A stretch of DNA of 64,000 nt from Nocardioides sp. WS12. Its GTDB lineage: Bacteria > Actinomycetota > Actinomycetes > Propionibacteriales > Nocardioidaceae. Position 1 is the first letter of the stretch, and every line of letters starts with the position of its first letter. Location: NCBI RefSeq assembly GCF_014108865.1, contig NZ_CP053928.1, positions 1,798,001 to 1,862,000 of the forward strand, read 5' to 3'. The notes beneath the pieces are model-generated. The model searched no databases and was not told the origin of the DNA. It saw nothing but the letters and a program-made list of their open reading frames with translations. Both the position numbers and the translations under genes were made by a program. Of the stretch, positions 26,342 through 35,380 are shown in pieces.

Positions 26342-26856
26342 TGACCAGCCACCGGACCCAGCGCGGCGCCGTCCTCCCGTCTCCGGTGGTGCTGCTCAGC
26401 ATCCTTGCCGTCGCCCTGGCCGCGATTGCCTTCGTCGCCACCCGCGGCGGCGAGCCCGCTGAGCGCGACATCTCCGCGACCAAGGCCGCCGCGACGCCCA
26501 GCGACACCGCGACCTCGGCGGGCGCCTCGTCGACTCCGACCACGCCGGTCCAGGAGAAGCCGAAGCCCAAGCCGGTCGTTCGCAACGATCACCCGGTCGT
26601 CGTCTTCAACAACACCTCGATCAAGGGCCTCGCCGCCCGCGTGTCCGAGAAGGTCAAGGACGCCGGCTGGACCGTCTCTGCCGCCGACAACTGGTACGGC
26701 ACCGTGCCGGCCACGACGGTCTACTACCCGAAGGGCAAGAAGGCTGCCGCGCAGCTCCTCGCCCTCGACCTCGGCGTGGCCCGGATCAAGCCGGCCGACA
26801 CCGACGCCGACATGAGTTCGACCAACCTCACGCTGATCCTCACCGGCGACCTCTGA
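26341..26856 (+). CDS. LytR C-terminal-domain protein, membrane anchored
   Basis: 171 residues: one N-terminal membrane helix (VLLSILAVALAAIAFVA), a Ser/Thr/Pro/Lys linker and a C-terminal LytR_C domain (PVVVFNNTSIKGLAARVSEKVKDAGW). The domain occurs in cell-envelope proteins and is probably outside the membrane. Forms an actinobacterial synteny block with DUF3263. Confidence 0.9.
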   Translation: MTSHRTQRGAVLPSPVVLLSILAVALAAIAFVATRGGEPAERDISATKAAATPSDTATSAGASSTPTTPVQEKPKPKPVVRNDHPVVVFNNTSIKGLAARVSEKVKDAGWTVSAADNWYGTVPATTVYYPKGKKAAAQLLALDLGVARIKPADTDADMSSTNLTLILTGDL

Positions 26857-27013
26857 GTGAATTGGCCGAGCGTGTCTCCGCCGCGATGGCGGCAGCAAGC
26901 TGCCGGTCGTGCGGCTCCCGCCACGCTGCCGGCTGAGCTCCATCCCGCCCAATTCGGTTGAGAGTTCACTCACCCGACACCAGCCGCGATCATGCTCGTG
27001 GTGGGATGGAGGC

Positions 27014-27856
27014 GTGAAGTTCCGTTCGATCGAGGGTGAACAGAGGTACGACGCGCTGTTGCGCGTCGCTTCGCGGACCGTCGTCGGGCTCGACTTCGAC
27101 GGCACCCTGTCCCCGATCGTGGACGACCCTGCTCAGGCCCACATCCACCCGGACGCTCCGGATGTCCTGGTGGAACTGGCCGAGGAGGTCGCGGCCATCG
27201 CGGTCATCACCGGTCGCCCTGCGCGCCAGGCCCTCGACCTCGGTGGTCTCGAAGAGGTCGGCGACATCCTGCAGGCCGCGGGCAAGGAACTCTTCGTCTT
27301 CGGCCAGTACGGCAACGAACGGTGGAGCTCGGGTCGCCGCCGGATCCTGGGCGCGCGCCCCCCACGGGGCCTAGCGACCTTTGAGCGCGACCTGCCCCGT
27401 GCTCTGCGTACGGCGGGCGCGGCCGACGCGTTCGTCGAGGACAAGGGACTCGCGGTGGCCGTGCACACGCGGCGGTTGCCCGACGCCGACGCTGCCTTCG
27501 ACCGGCTGCTCCCGCCGCTGCGCGAGCTCGCCCGCGTGCACGGACTGGTCCTCGAACCGGGCCGCTCGGTGATTGAGGTTCGCTCGGCCGGCTCCCACAA
27601 GGGCATGGTCGTCCAGCGCCTGTCGGCCGTCCTCGATGCCGAGGGCTTCCTGTTCGCGGGTGACGACCTCGGCGACGTCGAGGCGTTCGAGGCGCTCGAC
27701 GACCTCGAGAAGCAGGGGATGGCGGCGTTGCGCGTCTGTTCGGCGTCGCACGAGGAGAGCGCCCTGATCGGCATGTCGGACGTCGTGGTGCATGGCCCGG
27801 CCGGCGTACTCGACCTCCTCCAGACCTTCGCCAGAGACGCCCGCGCACGTCGCTAG
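27014..27856 (+). CDS. otsB: Trehalose-6-phosphate phosphatase
   Basis: 280 residues from GTG 27014. HAD-superfamily: DFDGTLSPI (nucleophile Asp), ITGRP (motif II), SHKGMVVQRL (motif III Lys) and GDDLGDVEAFEAL (metal-binding Asp pair). It converts trehalose-6-phosphate to trehalose, completing the otsA reaction encoded at 21488-22912. Frame is open further upstream, but no good start with a ribosome site is seen there. Confidence 0.94.
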   Translation: MKFRSIEGEQRYDALLRVASRTVVGLDFDGTLSPIVDDPAQAHIHPDAPDVLVELAEEVAAIAVITGRPARQALDLGGLEEVGDILQAAGKELFVFGQYGNERWSSGRRRILGARPPRGLATFERDLPRALRTAGAADAFVEDKGLAVAVHTRRLPDADAAFDRLLPPLRELARVHGLVLEPGRSVIEVRSAGSHKGMVVQRLSAVLDAEGFLFAGDDLGDVEAFEALDDLEKQGMAALRVCSASHEESALIGMSDVVVHGPAGVLDLLQTFARDARARR

Positions 27857-27934
27857 ATCTCAAATGGTGGACCTTCGTCTCATTGGTTGGAATCTCGATT
27901 CGGCCCGGCAGACGCCTCGCCCCTACGCTGTACC

Positions 27935-28091
27935 TGCTCATCCAGAGGGACTGAGGGAACGGCCCTGAGAAGTCCCGGCAACCGCCGCGAATCCCCGTAC
28001 GCACCAGCTGTCAGTGAAGGCAAGCAGGTGTGTACGTCGCGGAAACGGTGCCAAATCCGACCGTCGCGAGAGTCGCGCGGGCAGATGAGAA
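27935..28091 (+). ncRNA. SAM-I-like (S-box) riboswitch
   Basis: P1 arms CTCATC (27937-27942) and GATGAG (28084-28089) close the element. Inside are conserved S-box segments: AGAGGGACTGAGGGAACGGCCC, GAGAAGTCCCGGCAACC, and GGTGCCAAATCC for the P4/J region. The ribosome site AGGAGG starts 2 nt after P1 and the thrC ATG follows, so control is probably translational: SAM binding stabilises P1 and hides the ribosome site. Presence of the motifs is direct; family membership is established knowledge. Confidence 0.88.
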
Positions 28092-28103
28092 GGAGGATTT
28101 CCC

Positions 28104-29390
28104 ATGAGTGTTCTGACTGAAGCAGCTGAATCCAGCGAGCCGACGGCGAAGCCCGGACTTCGCGCTGGCGCCTTTGGCCACGCCACCAACCTGGCCTGCC
28201 GCGAGTGCGGTCACAAGGTCGAGCTCGGCCCGTTCTACGCCTGTCCGGAGTGTTTCGGCCCGCTGGAGATCGCCTACGACTTCCCGGCCATCACCCGCGA
28301 GGAGATCGAGGCCGGCCCGGCCAACATCTGGCGCTACAAGGCCCTGCTGCCGGTCCCGACCGACATCGAGGACAGCCCCAACACCGAGCCGGGCTACACC
28401 CGCCTGCTGAAGGCCGACAACCTCGGACGCGAACTCGGCATCACGAACCTGTGGGTGAAGGACGACTCCACCAACCCCACCAACTCCTTCAAGGACCGTG
28501 TTGTGGCCTGCGCCCTGAGCGCGGCCCGCGAGCTCGACGCCAAGGTCTTCGCCTGCCCGTCCACGGGCAACCTGGCCAACGCGGTCGCGGCCGCCGGCGC
28601 CCGTGCCGGGATCAAGACGGTCGTCTTCATCCCGAGCAACCTCGAGCAGCCCAAGCAGGTCAACTCGGCGATCTTCACCGAGAACCTCGTTGCGGTCGAC
28701 GGCAACTACGACGACGTGAACAAGCTCGCCTCGGAGATCGCGGGCGAAGAGGAGGGCTGGGCGTTCGTCAACGTCAACGTCCGCCCCTACTACGCCGAGG
28801 GCTCCAAGACGCTGGGCTACGAGATCGCCGAACAGCTCGGCTGGCGCCTGCCTGACCAGATCGTCATCCCGGTCGCGTCCGGCTCGCAGCTCACCAAGGT
28901 CGACAAGGCCTTCCAGGAACTGATCAAGCTCGGCCTCGTCGAGGAGAAGCCCTACCGCATCTTCGGTGCCCAGGCCGAGGGCTGTGGCCCCGTCGCAACC
29001 GCCTTCAAGGCCGGCGTCGACGCGATCCGTCCGGTCAAGCCCGACACGATCGCCAAGAGCCTGGCCATCGGCAACCCGGCCGACGGCATCTATGTCCTCG
29101 ACATCGCCCGCCGCACCGGCGGCAGCGTCGAGGAGGTCACCGACGACGAGATCCGTACGGGCATTGTCGACCTCGCCCGCACCGAGGGCATCTTCACCGA
29201 GACCGCCGGCGGCACCACCGTCGCGGTGACCCGCAAGCTGGTCGAGACCGGCCAGCTCGACCCCAACCTCGAGACCGTTGTGATCAACACCGGCCACGGA
29301 CTGAAGACGCTCGACGCGATCTCCGGCCAGGTCAGCGCGGCGGCCACCATTGCTCCGACCTACGCGGCCTTCAAGGCCACTGGTCTCTGA
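28104..29390 (+). CDS. thrC: Threonine synthase-like PLP enzyme (thrC), under SAM riboswitch control
   Basis: 428 residues. Fold type II PLP enzyme with an N-terminal zinc-ribbon-like CREC...CPEC segment, PLP-Lys in TNSFKDR, and substrate-loop SGNLANAV. ThrC converts O-phosphohomoserine to threonine. The SAM riboswitch and the sulfur-carrier gene 31 bp downstream argue that this copy serves methionine/homocysteine synthesis (O-phosphohomoserine + carrier-thiocarboxylate), an inference. This is probably why it is regulated by SAM. Confidence 0.85.
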   Translation: MSVLTEAAESSEPTAKPGLRAGAFGHATNLACRECGHKVELGPFYACPECFGPLEIAYDFPAITREEIEAGPANIWRYKALLPVPTDIEDSPNTEPGYTRLLKADNLGRELGITNLWVKDDSTNPTNSFKDRVVACALSAARELDAKVFACPSTGNLANAVAAAGARAGIKTVVFIPSNLEQPKQVNSAIFTENLVAVDGNYDDVNKLASEIAGEEEGWAFVNVNVRPYYAEGSKTLGYEIAEQLGWRLPDQIVIPVASGSQLTKVDKAFQELIKLGLVEEKPYRIFGAQAEGCGPVATAFKAGVDAIRPVKPDTIAKSLAIGNPADGIYVLDIARRTGGSVEEVTDDEIRTGIVDLARTEGIFTETAGGTTVAVTRKLVETGQLDPNLETVVINTGHGLKTLDAISGQVSAAATIAPTYAAFKATGL

Positions 29391-29421
29391 GTCCCCCCAT
29401 CACGCGCAGCAAAGGAACACC

Positions 29422-29700
29422 ATGAGCGTCAGCGTCCGGATCCCCACCATCCTCCGCACCTACACGGGCGGCGACTCCGAGGTGAGCGCCACCGGCGCCA
29501 CCGTCGCCGAGATCCTGGATGACCTCGACGGCCGTTTCGCTGGCATCAAGGGCCGGATCGTGGACGAGGACGGCAAGCTTCGCCGCTTCGTCAACGTCTA
29601 CGTCAACAACGACGACGTGCGCTTCGAGCAGGACCTCGCGACCCCGACGCCGGACGGCGCCGAGATCTCCGTGATCCCCGCTGTCGCGGGTGGCTGCTGA
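29422..29700 (+). CDS. MoaD/ThiS-like sulfur carrier protein with C-terminal Gly-Gly-Cys
   Basis: 92 residues, ubiquitin-like fold: VRIPTILRTYTGG, KLRRFVNVYVNNDDVRF, and the tail VIPAVAGGC. Sulfur carriers are activated by adenylation and sulfur transfer to a C-terminal Gly-Gly. Here a Cys follows the GG, so a protease must remove it before activation, as with HcyS or QbsE-type carriers. Immediately follows thrC, so it probably supplies sulfur to that enzyme. Confidence 0.85.
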   Translation: MSVSVRIPTILRTYTGGDSEVSATGATVAEILDDLDGRFAGIKGRIVDEDGKLRRFVNVYVNNDDVRFEQDLATPTPDGAEISVIPAVAGGC

Positions 29701-29703
29701 CCG

Positions 29704-29922
29704 CTACATCATGCGCGTCGCCACGGCGACGGCAATGATGAGCCCCACGAGGGCGACCAGGGACACAGCGGCGAAGTAGGCCGCGTGGACCTGCACGCCG
29801 TTGCCCTGTCCGTGGTGGCGGGTGAGGTCGGCGTCGCGGCTCTCGACCGCCGATCGTGCGATCTCCTGGGGTGAGAGCAGGTGCCTCGGAAGAGGCCTGG
29901 CGGACTTTCCGGATGCGTTCAT
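29704..29922 (-). CDS. Small hypothetical membrane protein
   Basis: 72 residues from an ATG at 29922. Hydrophilic N-terminal half with SPQEIARSAVESRDADL, one C-terminal membrane helix (AAYFAAVSLVALVGLIIAVAV). Stop is convergent with the sulfur carrier gene by 3 bp. Function unknown. Confidence 0.55.
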   Translation of the reverse strand: MNASGKSARPLPRHLLSPQEIARSAVESRDADLTRHHGQGNGVQVHAAYFAAVSLVALVGLIIAVAVATRMM

Positions 29923-29941
29923 GCCCGTGATTCGGAGCGGC

Positions 29942-31177
29942 TCACCAAATCGCTTGGTCGCGCCGCGCCCGGAGATGGGTGCGCTCGGCTTCGTTGCGGC
30001 ACAGGGCGATCGCGGCGTCGTACGCCTTGAGCGCCTCGGCGGGACGGCCCGATCGCAGCAACAGTTCCGCCCGAACGGCGGGGAGCCGGTGCCCGGGCAG
30101 GGCAACGCCTTCCAGAGCTGCCAGTCCTGCCGCCGGGCCATCGCGCTCGGCGACGGCGACGGCGCGGTTGAGCCGCGTGACGGGCGTCGGGGCGAGGGCC
30201 AGCAGTTCGTCGTACCGCTGCACGATCCGGTCCCAGGCCGTCTCCTCGGCGGAGGCGGTGATCGAGTGCTCGGCGGCGACCAGCGCCTGCAGGAGGTACG
30301 GCGCGGCGGGCGCCGCCGTCAGTGGGGTCAGCAGCGCCATGGCTTCGTGGATCTCGTCGAAGTGCCAGCGGCCGCGGTCCTGATCCGGCAGCAGTACCAG
30401 TTCGCCGTCCCGCACGCGTGCGTCGCGGCGTGCGTGCTGGAAGATCATCAGTGCCAGCAGGGCGTCGAGCTCGGATCTGTCGACGTCCGCAGGGAGCACC
30501 GACCGCAGGACACGCACCAGCCGGAGGGCCTCGCCTGCCGGCTCGGGACGGAGTACGTCGGCGCCGGAGCCGGGGGCGTACCCGGCTGTGAACGCGAGGT
30601 AGGCGATGTCGGCCACGACCGCGACGCGCGCCACGAGGGCGGACGGCGGCGGGATGGTGAACTCCGCGCCCGCGAGCTTCTTGCGGGCGCGGGTCAGCCG
30701 CGCGGCCATTGTGGCCGTGGGCACCAGGAACAGGCGGGCGATCTCCTCGGTCGGCACACCCATCACCAGCCGCAGGGTCAGCGCTGCGGCGGCCTCCCGC
30801 GACAGGCGGGGGTGGGCGCAGAGCAGGACGAGGCGCAGTCGTTCGTCGATGAGCACGTCGCCTCCGTCCGCCATCACGTGCTGATCCCGCTCGCTCACGC
30901 GTGCATCGACCTCGAGCAGGGGCAGCTTGGTCGCCTGGACGGACTCATTCCGGAGCCGGTCGAGGATCCGGCGCCGCGCGGTGGTCAGCAGCCAGGCCGG
31001 GGGATTGTCGGGAACGCCGTCGGCAGGCCAACGTCGCGCCGCGGCTTCGAACGCGTCCGCCAGCCCGTCTTCGGCGAGGTCCAGGCGGCGGTAGCGCGCG
31101 ACGAGCAGGGCGATCAGTCGGCCCCACTCGTCGCGCAGCAGCCGCTCGAGAGCGGCCGATACGTCCGGGCTGGTCAG
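29942..31177 (-). CDS. ECF42-type RNA polymerase sigma factor, apparent CTG start
   Basis: 411 residues if read from CTG 31177, which overlaps the stop of the upstream YCII-type gene (CTGA). Sigma region 2 is present (LLRDEWGRLIALLVARY...PDNPPAWLLTTARRRI), region 4 follows (LLCAHPRLS...MGVPTEEIARLF), then a long TPR-like C-terminal extension typical of ECF42. There is no ATG, GTG or TTG in frame until GTG 30898, which would delete region 2. The upstream DGPF gene is the usual partner and probable regulator. Confidence 0.8.
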   Translation of the reverse strand: MTSPDVSAALERLLRDEWGRLIALLVARYRRLDLAEDGLADAFEAAARRWPADGVPDNPPAWLLTTARRRILDRLRNESVQATKLPLLEVDARVSERDQHVMADGGDVLIDERLRLVLLCAHPRLSREAAAALTLRLVMGVPTEEIARLFLVPTATMAARLTRARKKLAGAEFTIPPPSALVARVAVVADIAYLAFTAGYAPGSGADVLRPEPAGEALRLVRVLRSVLPADVDRSELDALLALMIFQHARRDARVRDGELVLLPDQDRGRWHFDEIHEAMALLTPLTAAPAAPYLLQALVAAEHSITASAEETAWDRIVQRYDELLALAPTPVTRLNRAVAVAERDGPAAGLAALEGVALPGHRLPAVRAELLLRSGRPAEALKAYDAAIALCRNEAERTHLRARRDQAIW

Positions 31178-31539
31178 CTGGCTGCCGAGTGGTCGACGGC
31201 GGGGCGGACCTCGACCGTGGTGGTCCCGTCCGCGAGCACGGAGCAGATCTCGAGCAGGTCGTCGAGGTCGTCGCTCTGCACGGAGTAGAACCCGCCGAGC
31301 TGCTCGACGGACTCGGCGAACGGGCCGTCGGTGACGGTGATGGCGTCGTCGGCACCGCGACGGATGAACTTCGCCTGGCGCGAGTGGGTCAGTTCGGCGC
31401 CGGCGGTCACGGTGTGACCGCGCTCGGCGAGCAGGCGCGAGAACTCCTCGTGCCGGCCGAACATTGCGACCTTGTCCTCGTCGGACGCGTTCTCCCAGAG
31501 GTTCTCGTCAGCGGTCAGCAGGACGGCGTACTCGGTCAT
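31174..31539 (-). CDS. YCII/DGPF-domain protein
   Basis: 121 residues from ATG 31539 with AAGGAG before it. YCII-related fold with the DGPF tetrapeptide in VTDGPFAESVEQLGGF. Such proteins are the standard partners of ECF42 sigma factors, probably sensors or regulators of the sigma factor. It overlaps the sigma start by 4 bp. Confidence 0.9.
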   Translation of the reverse strand: MTEYAVLLTADENLWENASDEDKVAMFGRHEEFSRLLAERGHTVTAGAELTHSRQAKFIRRGADDAITVTDGPFAESVEQLGGFYSVQSDDLDDLLEICSVLADGTTTVEVRPAVDHSAAS

Positions 31540-31626
31540 GGTGAATCTCCTTGTGGGGCGTGGTGGGGAGTCTGTCACCGGTATGACGGGCGAGCACGCG
31601 GTCAATCGACAGCGCTCGGAAAACTT

Positions 31627-33216
31627 TCAGCCGAGCAGTTCGGCCGCCAGTACGGCGCTCGCCGGGTAGTCGACCTTGCTGACCGGGGTGCGCGGCACCT
31701 CGTCGATGAACAGCACCGTCTTGGGCACCTTGTAGTTGGAGATGAGTGAGCGGCAGTGGTCGCGGACGTCGTCCTCGGACATCGTGGAGCCGTCGCGGCG
31801 CTGCACCAGTGCCGTCACCTGCTGGCCCCAGCGTTCGTGCGGGGTGCCGACGACGACGGCATCGAAGACGTCCTCGTGGCGCAGCAGCACCGCCTCGACC
31901 TCCTCGGGGTGCACCTTCTCGCCGCCGGTGTTGATGCAGACCGAACCGCGGCCGAGCACGGTGACCGTGCCGTCCTCCTCGCGGCGCGCGAAGTCGCCCG
32001 GGATCGCCCAGCGCACGCCGTCGATCTCCTTGAACGTCGCGGCCGTCTTCACCGGGTCCTTGTAGTAGCCCAGCGGCACCGGGCCCGAGCGGCCCAGCAT
32101 GCCGTCGACTCCCGGCGGGCACGGCTTGAGGTCGGTGTCGAAGACCTGCACGCGGTCATCGACGGTGAATCGGGGTGCGCCGACGGCGCCCTCGGTGCCG
32201 TCGTCGATCCGGGACCCGGTCGCGCCGGACTCCGAGGCGCCGTACGAGTCGAGGATGAAGCGGCCGGGAAGGGCCTGGCGGATCTCGGCGCGCACGCCTT
32301 CGGACAGGGGAGCGGCACCGTTGGACACGGCCGCCAGGCTCGAGAGGTCCCACCGGTCGGGCTCCGCGAGGATCGCCTCGGCCACCGGTCGCCCCATCGC
32401 GTCGCCGAGGAAGGTCATCGACACGACCTTCGCCTTCTCGACCAGGTCGAGGATCTTCGCGGCGTCGAAGGTGGGCTCGGTGTAGAGCGCGATCGTCTGT
32501 CCTGCCACGTGCCCGTTGCCGAGGATCCACTGGCTGCCACCGTGCATCATCGGGCCGCAGGCCAGCAGCACCATCGGGTTCTCGACGGCAATCGCCTCGG
32601 TCGCCAACTGCTCGACCGAGTCGAGCGGGGCGCCGTAGCGAGCCGCGTTGAGGGCCGCGCGGATCAGGTCCTCATTGCGCCACACGACGCCCTTCGGGTT
32701 GCCGGTCGTGCCGCCCGTGTAGAGGACGTAGTGGTCGTCGGCCGTGCGGCCGGTGATCTGGCGCTCGGGCGACGCGGCGGCCAGCGCGGCGTCGTACTCC
32801 TCACCGAGCACGACGAGGTGCCGCAGGGTCGGGGTGTCCAGCTCGGCCAGTGCGTCGACGTACTCCGGCGCGATGATGGCGGCGACGCAGTCGGCGTTGT
32901 CGTAGAGGTACGCCAGCTCGTCGCGCAGGTACTTGAAGTTGATGTTGATCGGGACCGCGCGGGCCTTCAGGCAGCCGTAGAGCGCGTCGACCCACTCGAT
33001 CCGGTTGGTGGCGTGGACCGCGACGTGCTCGCCCGGCTGGATGCCCAGGCCGACCAGGTGGTTGGCCAGTCGCGTGGACCGCTCGTCGACCTCCGCGAAC
33101 GTCCAGACGCGGTCTGCGGTGAACACCGCGGGTCGGTCCGGTACCGAGTCCGCCATCACCTCGATGACATCGGCGAGGTTGATCGGACGGGCGGCGGTCT
33201 CTGTGGTGGGGGTCAC
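31627..33216 (-). CDS. Acyl-CoA synthetase (FadD/AMP-binding family)
   Basis: 529 residues. Adenylate-forming enzyme: YTGGTTGNPKGV (P-loop), YGASES, the hinge GRGSVCINTGGEKVHPEEVE, and a C-terminal Lys in PVSKVDYPAS. Activates a fatty or related carboxylic acid to its acyl-CoA. A KstR-like operator lies upstream (33236-33249), suggesting a lipid or steroid-side-chain role. Substrate not certain. Confidence 0.9.
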   Translation of the reverse strand: MTPTTETAARPINLADVIEVMADSVPDRPAVFTADRVWTFAEVDERSTRLANHLVGLGIQPGEHVAVHATNRIEWVDALYGCLKARAVPININFKYLRDELAYLYDNADCVAAIIAPEYVDALAELDTPTLRHLVVLGEEYDAALAAASPERQITGRTADDHYVLYTGGTTGNPKGVVWRNEDLIRAALNAARYGAPLDSVEQLATEAIAVENPMVLLACGPMMHGGSQWILGNGHVAGQTIALYTEPTFDAAKILDLVEKAKVVSMTFLGDAMGRPVAEAILAEPDRWDLSSLAAVSNGAAPLSEGVRAEIRQALPGRFILDSYGASESGATGSRIDDGTEGAVGAPRFTVDDRVQVFDTDLKPCPPGVDGMLGRSGPVPLGYYKDPVKTAATFKEIDGVRWAIPGDFARREEDGTVTVLGRGSVCINTGGEKVHPEEVEAVLLRHEDVFDAVVVGTPHERWGQQVTALVQRRDGSTMSEDDVRDHCRSLISNYKVPKTVLFIDEVPRTPVSKVDYPASAVLAAELLG

Positions 33217-33235
33217 ACCGCAAAGAATGCCAAAC

Positions 33236-33249
33236 TAGAACAAGTTCTC
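33236..33249. promoter_or_regulatory. KstR-like operator (TnnAACnnGTTnn) between acyl-CoA synthetase and OsmC genes
   Basis: TAGAACAAGTTCTC: AGAAC-AA-GTTCT is a perfect 5-bp inverted repeat and fits the KstR consensus except for the last base. It lies in the divergent region between the acyl-CoA synthetase (leftward) and the OsmC-like gene (rightward), so both may be controlled by one TetR-type regulator. Confidence 0.55.
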
Positions 33250-33276
33250 GCTAGCGGTTCGGGGGAGAATGGTCCG

Positions 33277-33741
33277 GTGACCGACCACCACTACGCGCTG
33301 GATCTCGTCTGGCAGGGCAACCGCGGGTCCGGGACCAGCGGCTACCGCGACTACGGCCGCGACGTGACGCTGCGGGCGGCCGGCAAGCCGGACCTGCTCG
33401 GCTCGGCCGATCCGACCTTCCGCGGCGACGCCACCCGCTGGAATCCCGAGGAAATGCTGCTCGCCGCGCTGGCCCAGTGCCACCTGCTGTCCTACCTGCA
33501 CTCGGCCGTGCTGCACGGCATCGTCGTGACCGCGTACGACGACAGCCCGGTCGGGGTGATGGAACAGTCAGGTCACGGTGGGCACTTCACCTCGGTCACC
33601 CTGCGTCCGCGGGTGACCATCACCGATCCCGCCCACGTGGATCTCGCGCGGGAGATCCACGGTGAGGCCAGCCGCAACTGCTTCATCGCGGCGTCCGTGA
33701 ACTTCCCGGTGCTGCACGAACCGGAGATCAGGCTCGCTTGA
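33277..33741 (+). CDS. OsmC-family peroxide-reductase-like protein
   Basis: 154 residues from GTG 33277 with GGGGGAGA upstream. The two redox Cys of OsmC/Ohr are at LAQCHLLSYL and EASRNCFIA. These thiol enzymes reduce organic hydroperoxides. Divergent from the acyl-CoA synthetase, a plausible link to lipid peroxide defence. The 3' end overlaps the next minus-strand gene by 14 bp. Confidence 0.85.
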   Translation: MTDHHYALDLVWQGNRGSGTSGYRDYGRDVTLRAAGKPDLLGSADPTFRGDATRWNPEEMLLAALAQCHLLSYLHSAVLHGIVVTAYDDSPVGVMEQSGHGGHFTSVTLRPRVTITDPAHVDLAREIHGEASRNCFIAASVNFPVLHEPEIRLA

Positions 33742-34405
33742 GGGTCGGAAGGATCTCGTCGATGACCGCACGAATGGCGCGTGCGTCGGCGCCGATGACG
33801 CCGAAGTCGACGACGGTGCTGCCGTTCAGCAGATAGAGGGAAACGCCGCGGGCCTCTCCCGATGAGTCGGATTGTGTGTAGGCGATGATCCGACCGTCTC
33901 CGACCGGGGTCTGCACGTCCTCGACGTCATCGACGGTGTAGCCCAGGTCGCCGATCTCGGACTCGATGCTCTCCCGGGTCGGGAACACGCCGCTCTGGTC
34001 CCACGGGCCCACGCTGATGACTCCGGCGAAGACCGAGAGGTAGACGTCGGACGTGGCCAGGAACCCTCGGAGTTGCTCAACCGTGATGCCCAGACGCTTC
34101 GCGAATTCCTTGCCTTCCGGACTGTCAGCGGCGAACGAGACTGATCCGTCAGTCATGCCCGCAGCACCCACCGGCGCGAGGAAGCTGATGCCTGACTGCC
34201 GGGCGACGATCCGCTTGCGCTTGGGCTCCTTCTCCTTTGTCGATGCCGTGGGCTTGTCCTTCGCCGTTCCTTTGCCTCCCGTGGGGCCCAATGGAGAGGA
34301 CGACGACTCGATCAGGATCTTCTCCGCGTCGGACGTGGACTCGCCTGCGCAGCCTCCCGCCAGGAGCGCGGTGGCGACCAGGAGGGGAGCAAGGCGCTGG
34401 AGCAT
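33728..34405 (-). CDS. Hypothetical lipoprotein
   Basis: 225 residues from ATG 34405. Signal peptide with lipobox ALLAGGC, a Lys/Ser/Thr-rich linker (about residues 40-65) and a soluble domain with RQSGISFLAP, PEGKEFAKRLGITVEQL and GVISVGPWDQSG. No family recognised. Confidence 0.7.
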   Translation of the reverse strand: MLQRLAPLLVATALLAGGCAGESTSDAEKILIESSSSPLGPTGGKGTAKDKPTASTKEKEPKRKRIVARQSGISFLAPVGAAGMTDGSVSFAADSPEGKEFAKRLGITVEQLRGFLATSDVYLSVFAGVISVGPWDQSGVFPTRESIESEIGDLGYTVDDVEDVQTPVGDGRIIAYTQSDSSGEARGVSLYLLNGSTVVDFGVIGADARAIRAVIDEILPTLKRA

Positions 34406-34497
34406 GCGGCGACAGTAAAGGAATTGGTGCGGATCGTCCGGCGTTTCGCCATGGTCTCGCCACTGTCCGTTCAGCCGGGTCTGTTTCAACTGGTTCC

Positions 34498-35337
34498 ATG
34501 AGCCGCACCCGTAGCGCCCTGCTGGCTGTCGGCGCCCTGGCGGCCGGCGTCGGGGTGACCACCGGAGGTGGTCGCGAACTGCTGCGCCGACAGGCCGCCA
34601 TCGCCCGTGCCCGGATCGGCAAGCCGCTCGGCGAGGACGCGCTGGCCGCCGACAAGACCTGGAAGAAGAAGACGTACGGCGGTGCGCCTCTCCACCTGCT
34701 GGTCCTCGGTGACTCGATCGCCGCCGGGCTCGGGGCCGAACGCCCGAAGGACACCCTGGGCGCCCGGATTGCCCGGGACCTGGCGAAGCGGCTGCACCGG
34801 CCGGTGGCGCTGCACACCGCGGCGGTCGTGGGGTCGGAGACGTCGGCGCTGGCCGGCCAGCTGGACGGACTGGCGCCGGGCTACGTCGCCGATGTCGCCG
34901 TGATCGTGGTCGGCGGCAACGACGTCACCCACCGGGTGCCCGTCAGCACGTCGGCGGCGCAACTCGAGGAGGCGATCCTCCGGCTGCGGGTCGAGGGCAC
35001 GGCGGTCGTGGTCGGCACCTGCCCGGACCTCGGCGCGCTGCGGCCGGTGCCGCAACCGCTGCGTTCGCTCGGTTCCCGGATGTCGAAGCAGCTCGCGGCA
35101 GCGCAGGCGGAGGTCGCCGTACGCAGCGGCGCGCATGCGGTGTCGCTCGCGCACGTCGTCGGGCCGTTCTTCATCACCAACCCCGACGAGATGTTCAGCC
35201 TGGACCGGTTCCACCCGAGCGCGCTGGGCTACAAGCGGACGGCCAAGGCACTGGTGCCGTCGGTGCTGCTCGCACTGGGTCACGAGGCGACCGTGCCGTT
35301 CGGGCACCACCAGCCGCGAGATCTCGTAGCCGACTGA
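34498..35337 (+). CDS. SGNH/GDSL hydrolase
   Basis: 279 residues. Block I LVLGDSIAAGLG (catalytic Ser), block III VGGNDVTH and block V RFHPSALGY (Asp/His). A hydrophobic N terminus suggests membrane anchoring or secretion. Lipase/esterase-type hydrolase; substrate unknown, probably a cell-envelope or secreted ester. Confidence 0.9.
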   Translation: MSRTRSALLAVGALAAGVGVTTGGGRELLRRQAAIARARIGKPLGEDALAADKTWKKKTYGGAPLHLLVLGDSIAAGLGAERPKDTLGARIARDLAKRLHRPVALHTAAVVGSETSALAGQLDGLAPGYVADVAVIVVGGNDVTHRVPVSTSAAQLEEAILRLRVEGTAVVVGTCPDLGALRPVPQPLRSLGSRMSKQLAAAQAEVAVRSGAHAVSLAHVVGPFFITNPDEMFSLDRFHPSALGYKRTAKALVPSVLLALGHEATVPFGHHQPRDLVAD

Positions 35338-35380
35338 CGCGCCCCTCCAACCTTTCGGCACCGGTGTGCGTTGATGGGGT

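Noticed and set aside
30898..30900. GTG at 30898 as the sigma factor start
   Set aside because: It would remove region 2 even though an in-frame, well-formed sigma region 2 is encoded upstream to 31177.
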